Source: CAZMRF01 sp964568735 (lineage in GTDB: Bacteria; Acidobacteriota; Polarisedimenticolia; JACPZX01). From it: a stretch of 34,967 nucleotides of DNA. The stretch covers positions 1-34,967 of the forward strand of contig CAZMRF010000056.1 in assembly GCA_964568735.1 (NCBI GenBank), given 5' to 3'. The position numbers were made by a program, and so were the translations under genes. Shown one piece after another: positions 22,745-32,009 of the stretch (positions are counted from its first letter, which is position 1; each line of letters starts with the position of its first letter). The notes under the pieces are model-generated. The model worked only from the letters and a program-made list of their open reading frames with translations. It was not told the origin of the DNA and made no database searches.

Positions 22745-23371
22745 CTAGCCCACTCCCCCACGAGCCCGCGACTCGCGCCAGGAGAAGGCCTCCTCCATCC
22801 TGTCATTCCCCCAGAAGAGCTCCCCGTCCACGATGAAGGAGGGGGCGCCGAAGATCCCGAGGCTCCAGGCCTGCTCGGTCCGGGCCCTGAGCTTCTCCTT
22901 GTTCTCGGGGCTGCGCGCCGCATCGAGGATCTGCTCCGCCTCGAGCCCCATCCCCTCGAGGATGCCGGCGATCAGCTCCGGCTTCGAGATCTCCTGATCT
23001 TCGGCGAAGTTGGCCCGGTAAACCCGCCGGGAGAACTCCCGCATCCAGGGCTCCGACTCGCCGAGGAGAGCCACCCGCGCGGCGAGGAGGCCGTTGCGGG
23101 GGAACTCCGTGGCCCGCCTGAAGGGATGTCCGTACTTCGCGCAGAGCCGCTCGATGTCCCGCCACATGTAGCGGCCGCGCGCCGGGTAGATGTTGTAGGG
23201 CGAGTCGTTCCAGCCCTGCCGCTGGAAGAGCGGGCCGAGGAGGAAGGGCTTCCAGACGATCGGCACGCCCACCGCCGCCGCGACGTCGTCGACCCTGAGG
23301 GCCGCCACGTAGGAGTAGGTGCTGCCGAACTCGAACCAGATCTCGATCGGGCCCGGGGAATCATCCCTCAT
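22745..23371 (-). CDS. 2-hydroxychromene-2-carboxylate isomerase / DsbA-like thioredoxin-fold protein
   Basis: A 208-residue DsbA-fold protein without a CXXC site, resembling kappa-class GST/2-hydroxychromene-2-carboxylate isomerases. The N-terminal strand EIWFEFGSTYSYVAALRV carries the catalytic Ser position, then VWKPFLLGPLFQ, and the C-terminus reads IFGAPSFIVDGELFWGNDRM with the cis-Pro. HCCA isomerase is a glutathione-dependent enzyme of naphthalene breakdown, but many bacterial members have unknown substrates. ATG 23371 overlaps the stop of the upstream NUDIX gene (ATGA, 23368-23371), so translation is coupled. Confidence 0.9.
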   Translation of the reverse strand: MRDDSPGPIEIWFEFGSTYSYVAALRVDDVAAAVGVPIVWKPFLLGPLFQRQGWNDSPYNIYPARGRYMWRDIERLCAKYGHPFRRATEFPRNGLLAARVALLGESEPWMREFSRRVYRANFAEDQEISKPELIAGILEGMGLEAEQILDAARSPENKEKLRARTEQAWSLGIFGAPSFIVDGELFWGNDRMEEAFSWRESRARGGVG

Positions 23372-23790
23372 GAGAGGAGCGCCCGGAGTCCCTTCGGACG
23401 GATAGGCGGCTCCCCGACCCCTCCTTCCAGGCTCACCCACTTCACCTCGAGCGGAGTCCCGTCGGCCTCCACCGCTTCCAGCTTCTCGCGCTCGTAGACA
23501 CGCGGATCGGCGAAGTGCGCCTCGAAGACGAAGACAATCTCGTGGAGGAGGCGCCCGCCGTAATCGAAGATGCTCTCGAGCACGCCGAGCAGCTCCGGCT
23601 GCGTGATCTCCTCGCTGACCTCCTCCAGGATCTCGCGCCTCGCGGCGTCGGCCGCCACCTCGCCGAACTCGACGCTTCCTCCGAGCGGCCGGAAGAAAGG
23701 CTCGCGAGAAAGAGGGTCTCTCCCCATCATGACGAGGATCTTCCCTTCCTTGCGGAAGACACAGAGTGCGACGGGGCGGATGCGGCTCAA
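23368..23790 (-). CDS. NUDIX hydrolase
   Basis: A 140-residue NUDIX protein that hydrolyses a nucleoside-diphosphate-linked substrate with Mg2+. The Nudix box is GGSVEFGEVAADAARREILEE followed by VSEEI; the final Gly of the consensus is Ser, the metal-binding REILEE is intact. The stretch RIRPVALCVFRKEGKILVMMGRD is the typical first strand pair. I chose TTG at 23790 (LSRIRPVAL) because it overlaps the stop of the upstream membrane-protein gene (TTGA, 23787-23790); no ATG precedes the domain in a better place. Its end overlaps the next start by ATGA. Confidence 0.85.
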   Translation of the reverse strand: MSRIRPVALCVFRKEGKILVMMGRDPLSREPFFRPLGGSVEFGEVAADAARREILEEVSEEITQPELLGVLESIFDYGGRLLHEIVFVFEAHFADPRVYEREKLEAVEADGTPLEVKWVSLEGGVGEPPIRPKGLRALLS

Positions 23791-24134
23791 CGGGCGCTTC
23801 CCGGCTTGCTCTCCTCGGCCTCCCGGCGCTCGAGCATCTCGTTTCCCCAGAGCAGGGCTCCCGCGGCCACGACGATGACGAGGAGCGCGGGCAGGGGCGC
23901 AGGCGAGAGCATCTTCGCGGCCGTGAGGAGGATCGCCGGGATGACGACCGCGGCGATCCAGCCGGCCGCGCGGCTCGCGTTCAGCAGGGGCGCGGACGCT
24001 GCGACGAGGATGGCGACCGCCGTGAGGATCCAGACAGGGGGCGGCGCCGAGAAGACGTCGGAGTCCCAGGCCTGTGAGCAGCCCACGAGCACGATCACGC
24101 CTGCCAGGATCCACCTGCGTGCCGGCGCCGTCAC
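23787..24134 (-). CDS. Small integral membrane protein, unknown function
   Basis: A 115-residue protein with a likely N-terminal signal or helix (WILAGVIVLVGC) and three further hydrophobic helices (VWILTAVAILVAASAPLL, GWIAAVVIPAILLTAAKML, PALLVIVVAAGALLWG), ending in a charged tail (EMLERREAEESKPGS). The first helix ends in VGC and could be a lipobox, but the other helices make a polytopic protein more likely. It starts with GTG 24134. It overlaps the NUDIX start by four bases. I do not recognise the family. Confidence 0.65.
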   Translation of the reverse strand: MTAPARRWILAGVIVLVGCSQAWDSDVFSAPPPVWILTAVAILVAASAPLLNASRAAGWIAAVVIPAILLTAAKMLSPAPLPALLVIVVAAGALLWGNEMLERREAEESKPGSAR

Positions 24135-24180
24135 GATGTGCGCCTCGACCCCTGTTGCGTGACCGTGACTCCAGCCATGA

Positions 24181-24306
24181 TCAACTCTCCTTGCTCCGGC
24201 GGATCGAGGTGACCTCTACGACCTTGGCGTGGCTCTCGCCGATCGGCAAATCGTGGTTCGGGCCGGGCTGAGTGTACCTCGCCGCCTTCTTCAGCACCTG
24301 GGCCAT
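24181..24306 (-). CDS. Small hypothetical protein (41 aa)
   Basis: A short frame reading MAQVLKKAARYTQPGPNHD...HAKVVEVTSIRRSKES. About 90% of its codons end in G or C, matching the real genes around it, and it fills the gap between the DUF1801 gene and the membrane protein on the same strand. There is no clear ribosome site before ATG 24306, and the open frame continues upstream without a stop to about 24377, so a longer form with a non-standard start, or a remnant of a larger gene, is possible. No family is recognised. Confidence 0.4.
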   Translation of the reverse strand: MAQVLKKAARYTQPGPNHDLPIGESHAKVVEVTSIRRSKES

Positions 24307-24352
24307 GTCGGCTGGGGACGGGCGGGAGGGCTTCAGGATGTTGATCGGCCCG

Positions 24353-24976
24353 TCATGAAACCGGAAGCTCCACCGCCTGCCTCAACAGCTCTCGGATCCC
24401 CTGGGCGGTGATCCCGACGACGGAGCGCACCTTCACGTGGCGCAGCCGCTTGCCGGTCCCCTCGAGGAGCCCCTGCGGGTCGAGGAGCAGGACTCCCCGC
24501 GTCAGGTAGAGATTGCACCGGTCGCCCGCGGGCTGGATGCCGCAGATCTCGGATCCCTTCTTGTAGAGCGCGATCTTCCAGCCGAGGTAGACCGTCTCGC
24601 TCACGTCGGGGATGACCTCGTAGACCAGCTCGCGGAGCTTGGCGGCGATGGACTGGACCTCGGGGCTGCTCGACGCGAAGAGCTCCTGGAAGGTGCCGAT
24701 GCGGGCCCTGTCGAGCTGGCGGCGGACGGCTTCGGCCCTTCGCGCGGCGGCCGCCTTCAAATCGGCCTTCCTCGCCGCCGGGCTCTTGATCGGGGCCGCT
24801 GACGCCGGCCGGGTGGCCTGGCGCTTCGCGGGCGGCCGCTTCGCCGTGGAGCGGGCCGCGCTGGTACTGATCGAGGCTCTGGCGGGCTTCGAACCCGCGC
24901 TCCGGGGGCGCGCCTTCTTCGTGCCTGCCCCCTTCTTCACGGGTTCCTTCTTCCGGACGGTCTTCTTCGTGGCCAT
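24353..24976 (-). CDS. DUF1801 protein with histone-H1-like basic N-terminal tail
   Basis: A 207-residue protein. Residues 1-~85 are a Lys/Ala/Pro/Arg-rich, low-complexity tail (MATKKTVRKKEPVKKGAGTK, KRPPAKRQATRP) like the C-terminal tail of histone H1 and bacterial H1-like DNA-binding proteins. Residues ~95-207 form a DUF1801-type domain (FASSSPEVQSIAAKLRELVY, VSETVYLGWKIALYKKGSEI, CNLYLTRGVLLLDPQGLLEG, RHVKVRSVVGITAQGIRELL). ATG 24976 has GGAGG six nt upstream. The tail suggests nucleic-acid binding (inference). Low-complexity tails of this type also form by repeat expansion, so it may have no fixed structure. The related, shorter DUF1801 protein at 1123-1542 has only a brief basic tail. 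Confidence 0.85.
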   Translation of the reverse strand: MATKKTVRKKEPVKKGAGTKKARPRSAGSKPARASISTSAARSTAKRPPAKRQATRPASAAPIKSPAARKADLKAAAARRAEAVRRQLDRARIGTFQELFASSSPEVQSIAAKLRELVYEVIPDVSETVYLGWKIALYKKGSEICGIQPAGDRCNLYLTRGVLLLDPQGLLEGTGKRLRHVKVRSVVGITAQGIRELLRQAVELPVS

Positions 24977-25007
24977 TCGAACCTCCGGACCTACGAGCGT
25001 GTCCGAG

Positions 25008-25412
25008 TTACTCTCCCTCCTCCCTCGGCAGCTCGAAGAGCGCCGCCACGGCCCCTGCAGGATCCTCGATGACGCAGTAGGCCCCCTGCCCGCCCATCTT
25101 CTTCGGCGCGACGAGAATCCTCCCCCCCAGCTCGGTGCACCGTGTCGTGCTCCTGTCGAGATCCTCCACGACCATGTAGACGAGCCATTGGGAGGGAAGC
25201 CCGGCGTTCGTTCCACGCTTGTGGCAGATCCCCGCGACGGGGCTGTCGTCCCCGGGGGCCATCATGTTGAAATCGCTGTAGTCCCCCATGGACACTTCGG
25301 AGGAGCGCCAGCCTACCACCTGCGAGTAGAAGTCCCTCACCCTCTCCGCGTCGCGCACCGTCAGATCGGTCCAGGCGATGACGCCGGTCCTGGGTCGTGT
25401 CGACTTGCTCAT
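25008..25412 (-). CDS. VOC-family (glyoxalase/bleomycin resistance) protein
   Basis: A 134-residue vicinal-oxygen-chelate protein: GVIAWTDLTVRDAERVRDFY at the start, WLVYMVVEDLDRSTTRCTEL in the middle and YCVIEDPAGAVAALFELP at the end, giving two beta-alpha-beta-beta-beta modules. The metal positions are only partly conserved (the second module ends in Glu of FELP). These proteins may be glyoxalase-like enzymes, dioxygenases or binding proteins; the substrate is unknown. ATG 25412 has AGGAG about 8 nt upstream. A 257-nt stretch without a recognised gene lies upstream. Confidence 0.88.
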   Translation of the reverse strand: MSKSTRPRTGVIAWTDLTVRDAERVRDFYSQVVGWRSSEVSMGDYSDFNMMAPGDDSPVAGICHKRGTNAGLPSQWLVYMVVEDLDRSTTRCTELGGRILVAPKKMGGQGAYCVIEDPAGAVAALFELPREEGE

Positions 25413-25669
25413 CAGCCCTCTCCTGCCACCTGCGGCCGGCGGGGACGGGATCGTCCCCCACCCGTCCTCGCGCGGGGCGAGCCGCTTCGCGCTCAGCCAC
25501 TTCAGCGCGGGGAAGCGGCGCCCGGTGATCTCGCAATGGGTTGTTGAAGACGGGCCGAACCATGCCACAAACGGGATTCCAACGGAAGCGGGGGGCCCCG
25601 CGAGTGTGACGGCGGCCGGGAAACTCCGCCGAGGTGGGCTTTTCGGGAGCCAGCCGGTGGGCCCGGGCT

Positions 25670-26041
25670 TCAGGGAGCCTCTTCGTCGCGATGGACGGTC
25701 TGAGGCGAGAAGGCGGGCAGGCAGATGGCGACGTAGGCCGCGCCCCCGGGATCGGGCGTGCTGTATCGGATCCACTCCCCCGGCCGCGTTATCACGGCCT
25801 GGCCCGCTCGGACCTCGAGCGCTCCCCCCTCGTACTCGACCCGGACCATCCCCTCGAGGACCACGGTGACCTCCTCGAAGTCGGGGCGCTGCCCGGGCTC
25901 CTCCCATCCGGAAGGCGACCTCATCCGCGCCACGCTCACGGTGGCGTGGCCCGTGTTCACGCGGCCGACGTACTCCTCGATCCGCTTCGGGAGCCTCCCG
26001 GCCGCTTCGATAATGGTCGGCTTGTCGATCAGCCTGGGCAT
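25670..26041 (-). CDS. Small cupin-domain protein
   Basis: A 123-residue single-domain cupin. The first box region (SGWEEPGQRPDFEEVTVVLEGMVRVEY) and second (VRAGQAVITRPGEWIRYSTP) are recognisable, with glutamates in FEEV but no His pair in the usual GX5HXH place, so the metal site is atypical or absent. Possible roles are a small isomerase, dioxygenase or sensor. ATG 26041 (MPRLIDKP) has no strong ribosome site. It follows the 54-residue membrane protein gene by 17 nt. Confidence 0.82.
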   Translation of the reverse strand: MPRLIDKPTIIEAAGRLPKRIEEYVGRVNTGHATVSVARMRSPSGWEEPGQRPDFEEVTVVLEGMVRVEYEGGALEVRAGQAVITRPGEWIRYSTPDPGGAAYVAICLPAFSPQTVHRDEEAP

Positions 26042-26058
26042 GCGAGGCTCGTCCGCCC

Positions 26059-26223
26059 TCAGGGGCGCGTCAGGGCGTGGTAGATGACGTAGACCCACGA
26101 GAGGATCCCGTGGAAGATGGCCCACAGGATCGACTGGTTCTTGGACCACGAGATCGCGATGGCAAGGGCGGCCCCCATGCTGATCCCCGCCCGTGCCGCT
26201 TCCCTCCCGGCGCTGCCTGCCAT
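26059..26223 (-). CDS. Small membrane protein (54 aa)
   Basis: A 54-residue frame reading MAGSAGREAARAGISMGAAL ... SWSKNQSILWAIFHGILSWVYVIYHALTRP, with one or two hydrophobic helices and a Trp/Tyr/His-rich second half. AAGGAG is placed six nt before ATG 26223, the best ribosome site in this stretch, and all codons fit local usage. The pattern of a short helix, SKNxSxLWAxxHGxxSWxYVxYY, is a recurring type of small conserved bacterial membrane protein, possibly associated with secretion or envelope functions; I do not assign a role. It follows typA by 31 nt. Confidence 0.78.
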   Translation of the reverse strand: MAGSAGREAARAGISMGAALAIAISWSKNQSILWAIFHGILSWVYVIYHALTRP

Positions 26224-26254
26224 GAGAGTCTCCTTCCCCCCGGGCCTTCGGTCG

Positions 26255-28072
<1,818 letters not shown>

Positions 28073-28164
28073 CCGGGGATTCCGTCTGGAGGGTCAGGGA
28101 CCGGGACGGAGAGTATCACCTGGCGCGGCGCAGGGGTCGGTTGGAGAGCCCGCCTGGTCGTCTC

Positions 28165-29019
28165 TCAGGATCGTCCAGACCGCGGGTAGGGGTCTTCCGC
28201 GCTGCGCTCGTGGAGCCACTTCCCGAGGCGGCTGAAGAAGTCTTCGCGGACACCCCTCTCGATCCAGGGGTAGTGGCCGCAGCGGGGCCATTCGTGGTAC
28301 TGCAGCTGCGGCAGGTGAGGCTGAAGGCTGGCCCGCACCTCCCCGCCCGGGTGTGGGTCCACCTCGCCGTGGAGCATCAGGACCGGCGCGCTGATGGCCT
28401 TGAAGGCCGCCGGGTAGATCCCCTCCGACTGCAGGCGGAGCATGTCCGCCCAGCTCTCGTGGTGCGCTCTCGCGTCACAGCTCTCGATCTCGAACCGGTC
28501 CGTCATGGCGTCGTGGGAGTAGGCGGGCAGGAGGAGATCGCAGGTCACCCTGAGCCTCTCGTCGGGATCGGGATACTCGATCTCGAGACGGCTGATGCGC
28601 CGCCTGAGACTCTCGTCCATGCGCCGCTCCACCCTCTCGCGCAGGCGGCTTCTCGTTACCGGGTCGAAGGTGCCGCACCCGATCAACGCGAGGCCTCGGC
28701 TGTCCCCCGGGTGGGCGGCCGCGTAGGCGAGGGCCAGCATGGCGCCCCAGGAATGGCCCACGAGGGTGGGCGGCGCCGATCCGCACCGGCTCCGGATCAC
28801 CTCACGGAGATCTTCCACGTGGCGCGCCACGGTGAGGGGCTCCGCGCCGCTCCCGCGCTGAAGGGGCTCGAGGACTCGGAAGGCGCCGGAGAGGTCGCGT
28901 GCCACGGGCGCCATGTAGCCCGCGGCACCCGGCCCGCCGTGGAGGAGGACCACGGTGGGCCCGGCGGACCCGTATTCGCGAACGGCGATGACCTGGCGAC
29001 TCGAGGGAGCAGCGTCCAT
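28165..29019 (-). CDS. Alpha/beta hydrolase, proline iminopeptidase-like
   Basis: A 284-residue alpha/beta hydrolase. The oxyanion motif HGGPGAAGYM near residue 30 and the nucleophile elbow GHSWGAMLALAYA (~105) are those of the prolyl aminopeptidase (S33) subfamily. The cap domain follows, then APVLMLHGEVDPHPG with the catalytic Asp and GHYPWIE with the His. The substrate could be a peptide, ester or amide. I considered arylformamidase, which the kynurenine pathway needs, but HGGPG and cap structure argue for the S33 group. ATG 29019 (MDAAPSSRQ) begins right before the domain. The gene stands 92 nt upstream of typA on the same strand. Confidence 0.88.
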   Translation of the reverse strand: MDAAPSSRQVIAVREYGSAGPTVVLLHGGPGAAGYMAPVARDLSGAFRVLEPLQRGSGAEPLTVARHVEDLREVIRSRCGSAPPTLVGHSWGAMLALAYAAAHPGDSRGLALIGCGTFDPVTRSRLRERVERRMDESLRRRISRLEIEYPDPDERLRVTCDLLLPAYSHDAMTDRFEIESCDARAHHESWADMLRLQSEGIYPAAFKAISAPVLMLHGEVDPHPGGEVRASLQPHLPQLQYHEWPRCGHYPWIERGVREDFFSRLGKWLHERSAEDPYPRSGRS

Positions 29020-29069
29020 TCTTTCACCACGGGCCGGCAACGCACCCGGCCATACGACGGGGAGCGGCG

Positions 29070-29330
29070 TCAGCCGGAGCGTTGGCCTCCCGGCCCCTGA
29101 TTCCCGGTCGCCCTCTCGTAGGCCACGAGCACCAGGTCGTGATCGGTCAGCTCGAAGGGGCGGCACCTCACGAGGTCACCGGCCGTGAAGGGCCACGACT
29201 CCGCCGAGCCCGCCTCGGGCCCCTCCAGGATCCGGTAGACGTTCTCCTCCACGCGGACGGCCTGGACTGGTCTCCACGAGGACCCCGATGCCCCCTCGAT
29301 CCTGATGTAGATCTGGGTCTCGCTCGGCAT
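29070..29330 (-). CDS. Conserved hypothetical protein (86 aa)
   Basis: An 86-residue protein starting MPSETQIYIRIEG with AGGGAG seven nt before ATG 29330. It contains EENVYRILEGPEAG, EESWPFTAGDLVRCRPFELT-like and DHDLVLVAYERAT segments, a pattern of beta strands without signal or membrane segment. It may be a small SH3- or OB-like beta-protein. I do not recognise the family. It begins directly beside the stop of the ABM-domain gene (stop at 29333), so it is cotranscribed with it. Confidence 0.72.
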   Translation of the reverse strand: MPSETQIYIRIEGASGSSWRPVQAVRVEENVYRILEGPEAGSAESWPFTAGDLVRCRPFELTDHDLVLVAYERATGNQGPGGQRSG

Positions 29331-29332
29331 GG

Positions 29333-29653
29333 TCACTCCCTGGAAGAGCGCTCACGGACATCGTAGTGCGCCGAACGCTCGTCGAACCGCAGCAGGAGCG
29401 CGCGCGCCTCGGCGGGCACCACGGCAGCCTCACAGTCGGTCCCCGCGAAAGCCCTGACCGCCTCGAGCGTGTCGAACCACATGACGGTCACGAACTCGAC
29501 GGTGTCGCCGCTCTCGCGACGGAGCAGGTCGAGCCCGCGGTAGCCGGGAATGCTCCGCTTCGCGATCCCGGTGAAAATCTCGGCGCGGAGCAATCGCTCG
29601 TAGGCGTCAGCGTTCCGCGGCGTCGTCCATCCCCGCCAGATACGGCTGATCAC
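29333..29653 (-). CDS. Antibiotic biosynthesis monooxygenase (ABM)-fold protein
   Basis: A ~106-residue dimeric ferredoxin-fold protein of the ABM/heme-degrading-like group: VISRIWRGWTTPRNADAYERLL, IPGYRGLDLLRRESGDTVEF, VTVMWFDTLEAVRAFAGTD and the C-terminal RFDERSAHYDV. Members oxidise small aromatics or bind haem; many are uncharacterised. GTG 29653 (VISRIW) begins at the domain and has GGAAG upstream; a GTG at 29680 in the same frame adds nine residues. Two bases separate its stop from the ATG of the next gene. Confidence 0.82.
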   Translation of the reverse strand: MISRIWRGWTTPRNADAYERLLRAEIFTGIAKRSIPGYRGLDLLRRESGDTVEFVTVMWFDTLEAVRAFAGTDCEAAVVPAEARALLLRFDERSAHYDVRERSSRE

Positions 29654-29704
29654 GGCACTTCCATGCCTTTCAGGCTTCACACCTGCCGGGTGATGCGCAG
29701 ATCA

Positions 29705-30109
29705 TCACCTCGTCGAGGACTGGCTCCGTCCAGACAGCGCGGCCAGCAACGCCGCCCCGAGGGCGCCGTGCAGGGCTGCGGCGAACAGCACGAGGAAGCC
29801 GCCGCTCCCCAACGCGAGACGTGCCCACACCAGCGTCGCACTTGCGACCAGGTTATACACCAGGAAGGCCCGTGAGACCCCCAGGCCTGCGGGCGTCCCT
29901 GGTGTCCCGCGCGCGAACCAGCACGCGATGCCCAGGGACAGCAGGCCGCCTCCGGCGAGACGGGCCACGATCAACCCGGATCCTTGCAGAGGTGAGCCGA
30001 ACAGAAGGGATGCCAGAGCCGATGGGACGACAAGCAGCCCCAATCCCGCTCCGGTCTCCAGAAGCGCGCCGATGCCCAGGATCCGGGCGAGCCAGACCGT
30101 CTGCCTCAT
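29705..30109 (-). CDS. Integral membrane protein, four helices, unknown function
   Basis: A 134-residue protein with four predicted helices (ILGIGALLETGAGLGLLVVPSAL; GLIVARLAGGGLLSLGIACWF; RAFLVYNLVASATLVWARLAL; GFLVLFAAALHGALGAALLAAL). Similar small proteins are annotated only as hypothetical membrane proteins. Its start overlaps the stop of the upstream gene (ATGA, 30106-30109), so the two are translationally coupled. Confidence 0.78.
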   Translation of the reverse strand: MRQTVWLARILGIGALLETGAGLGLLVVPSALASLLFGSPLQGSGLIVARLAGGGLLSLGIACWFARGTPGTPAGLGVSRAFLVYNLVASATLVWARLALGSGGFLVLFAAALHGALGAALLAALSGRSQSSTR

Positions 30110-30717
30110 CGTCGATGACCCTCACGTCCCTGCAGGGCGATCATCGCGGCGAGCGCGGCGACCTTCTGGTCCTTGGCCCAGGGCGGGCCCACTGCTTTGC
30201 CCAGGGACGCGATCCTCTTCCGCACGATGTTCACCGAAGTCGCGAGCGCTCGCTCCGCGTTCTCGTCCAGCCGTTTCTCGGGGATCCCGAGGAGCTTCAA
30301 GCCGCACGCTTCGGCGGCGCGAGCCAGCGCGTCTCGGAACAGGACCCCTTCGGCCTTGTGCATCCGGAAATGCACAGCGAGGATCTCGCCGACGGTCCAA
30401 TCCGGCATGGGATCGACCGTGAGTACGGCGCAAGCGGCTACCTGGTGCCCAGCCTGGCGAGCACGTTCCACGGCCGCTCCCATCTCTCGAACCGCGATCC
30501 GGCGCGCCTTCACGACACCCCGCTTGACCAGATCTGCTGCGTCGCCGGCGCTCATGTGTTCGGCAGCGTGGTAGGGCGCCTTCGCCCACGACAAATCCTC
30601 TTTCTCGACCAGCTCCATCCGGCACCGGTCGACGACCTGCGTCTCGCCGCCGCGCGTGCCGAGAACGACGAGCGCTGCCCACCCTGAATGAGCCTTCATC
30701 CCGAACGCGACTTTCAT
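30106..30717 (-). CDS. Conserved hypothetical protein (203 aa)
   Basis: A 203-residue soluble protein without signal or helices. It begins MKVAFGMKAHSGWAALVVLG and alternates strands and helices; notable stretches are VDRCRMELVEKEDLSWAKAP, YHAAEHM, AVLTVDPMPDW, ILAVHFRMHKAEGVLFRDAL and ATSVNIVRKRIASLGKAVG. Conserved acidic residues early and in the middle are compatible with an RNase-H-like fold but I cannot show that. ATG 30717 was chosen because the sequence upstream in frame (to 30789) shows no coding character. Its end overlaps the membrane-protein gene. Confidence 0.75.
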   Translation of the reverse strand: MKVAFGMKAHSGWAALVVLGTRGGETQVVDRCRMELVEKEDLSWAKAPYHAAEHMSAGDAADLVKRGVVKARRIAVREMGAAVERARQAGHQVAACAVLTVDPMPDWTVGEILAVHFRMHKAEGVLFRDALARAAEACGLKLLGIPEKRLDENAERALATSVNIVRKRIASLGKAVGPPWAKDQKVAALAAMIALQGREGHRR

Positions 30718-30748
30718 GGTCAAGCCCGCCTGCACGCTGGTCGCTCTG

Positions 30749-31003
30749 TCATTGTGTTGGAACCCCGGAGAGCTTTTCGCAGGGCACACTCGCCATGGTC
30801 AGCTCCCTGATGCTGGTTCCAGCCGGATTCTGGAGAGCCAGAACGGCGAAACAGAGGTCTGTCCGCTGGTCATGCAGGTAGACGAGATCCTGACCATGAA
30901 TCGAAACCTCGCTCGTCGACTGGTATCCGCTCTTGCATGACAGGCCAAGCAACAGCGCCAGAACGGCGGCAGGTCCGAACACCTGCCGTGCGGCCTTCCT
31001 CAT
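30749..31003 (-). CDS. Small lipoprotein
   Basis: An 84-residue protein with a lipoprotein signal (MRKAARQVFGPAAVLALLLGLSC, Cys23) and a short mature part (KSGYQSTSEVSIHGQDLVYL ... CFAVLALQNPAGTSIRELTM ... VPCEKLSG) with two more cysteines that could form a disulfide. The ribosome site AAGGAGG lies about 6 nt before ATG 31003, which fixes the start. No family is recognised. Confidence 0.8.
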   Translation of the reverse strand: MRKAARQVFGPAAVLALLLGLSCKSGYQSTSEVSIHGQDLVYLHDQRTDLCFAVLALQNPAGTSIRELTMASVPCEKLSGVPTQ

Positions 31004-31073
31004 TCGAACCTCCTTGACCGTCCAACGAGTGGCATTCAGCGGCACGCGCATGCGCCTCCGCTGCAACACCGGG

Positions 31074-31532
31074 TCAGCCACCAGCGGCTCCATGTGACAG
31101 CCTGCGTGATATCAGCGCGGCTCCCGGAACAACTATCGCCATCAGCAACCATGATCCCGGGGGAACGGCAACGAACACGAAAGCACGCGGCGACCCCGCG
31201 GGCGGCATGACGAGATCCCCGTAGATGGCCAGAGAGCCCAGCGTGATAACGAGGGTCACACAACAAAGCGTCGCTCGGGTAGCAGCCGACCAACGCGTCG
31301 AAACGAAGTTCGCCCATGCGAGGGCCACGAACGGCGACAGTACCCAGATCATGAAAAGAACCAGCAGGAAACGGGGTGTGTCGCGACCTGCACGGAGCGT
31401 CAACGCGACCGAGCCCCCCGCCCCGGCCACAACCACGATGAGTGCCACCGCGCGCAGGAGGCCAAGGAACCCACCATCGGGCCTTCCCCCGCTCGGGTGT
31501 GAGGTCATCGCACCGGGACCACCCGTGCTCAT
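31074..31532 (-). CDS. Integral membrane protein, unknown function
   Basis: A 152-residue protein with a ~30-residue soluble N-terminus (Gly/Pro-rich) and four hydrophobic helices (LLRAVALIVVVAGAGGSVAL; FLLVLFMIWVLSPFVALAWA; LCCVTLVITLGSLAIYGDLV; FVFVAVPPGSWLLMAIVVPGA). ATG 31532 has AGGAGGG about 5 nt upstream. Similar short four-helix proteins are common hypothetical genes. No function is assigned. Confidence 0.75.
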   Translation of the reverse strand: MSTGGPGAMTSHPSGGRPDGGFLGLLRAVALIVVVAGAGGSVALTLRAGRDTPRFLLVLFMIWVLSPFVALAWANFVSTRWSAATRATLCCVTLVITLGSLAIYGDLVMPPAGSPRAFVFVAVPPGSWLLMAIVVPGAALISRRLSHGAAGG

Positions 31533-31603
31533 GGATCCCTCCTGGTGCCCAACGCTCAGCGCGGCCACCAACCCTCAGGGCCGCCGCCGGCTTCGTGCCG
31601 AGG

Positions 31604-31879
31604 TCAGCCCGCTCTTTCCGATTTCCACCTTGCGAGCCGGGGTATCTTCCGCGTGAACACGAATGACAGGAATCCGGGCATTCCCATCTCACGGAGCTTC
31701 TCCCGGACCCGGGTTAGCATCTCCTCCAACGTCAGGTTCGGAAGCGTAAACCTGCCATTGACGAAACAGTGACTGCAGTACATGCGGCTCCTGGCTCTGT
31801 CTTCATTCGAGCCACCACCCTCGGTGTCACGGCTCAGCGGCATCCCGCAACTCTGGCAGTTCTTGTAGCCTGACTCCAT
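31604..31879 (-). CDS. Putative zinc-ribbon protein
   Basis: A 91-residue protein with a zinc-binding double knuckle, CQSCGMPL (Cys9, Cys12) and MYCSHCFVNG, typical of the 'putative zinc ribbon domain' family (also called Zn_ribbon_2). It is followed by a helical C-terminal part (TLEEMLTRVREKLREMGMPG). These small proteins are widespread, often next to regulators, with unknown role. ATG 31879 has GGAGGAG about 9 nt upstream. The longer in-frame extension to 31927 lacks coding support. Confidence 0.88.
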   Translation of the reverse strand: MESGYKNCQSCGMPLSRDTEGGGSNEDRARSRMYCSHCFVNGRFTLPNLTLEEMLTRVREKLREMGMPGFLSFVFTRKIPRLARWKSERAG

Positions 31880-32009
31880 GACAGCCCACTCCTCCCCGAG
31901 AGCACCTGGGGGACCAGGTGCGCGCATCGCCTCGCATCCCCCTATGTATCAGGATCTCTGACGCCACCGGTCCCCTCTCACCCGCTGCCGCCTGATGACA
32001 AGGCTCTAT

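Noticed and set aside
25413..25669. Open minus-strand frames between the VOC and cupin genes as a further gene or gene remnant
   Set aside because: Two frames are open but neither has a motif, ribosome site or convincing start; GC-rich DNA is open by chance.
28165..29019. Alpha/beta hydrolase as the missing arylformamidase of the kynurenine pathway
   Set aside because: The HGGPG motif and cap arrangement are those of the prolyl aminopeptidase group, and it lies far away on the other strand; no cyclase-type formamidase motif is seen elsewhere in the window.
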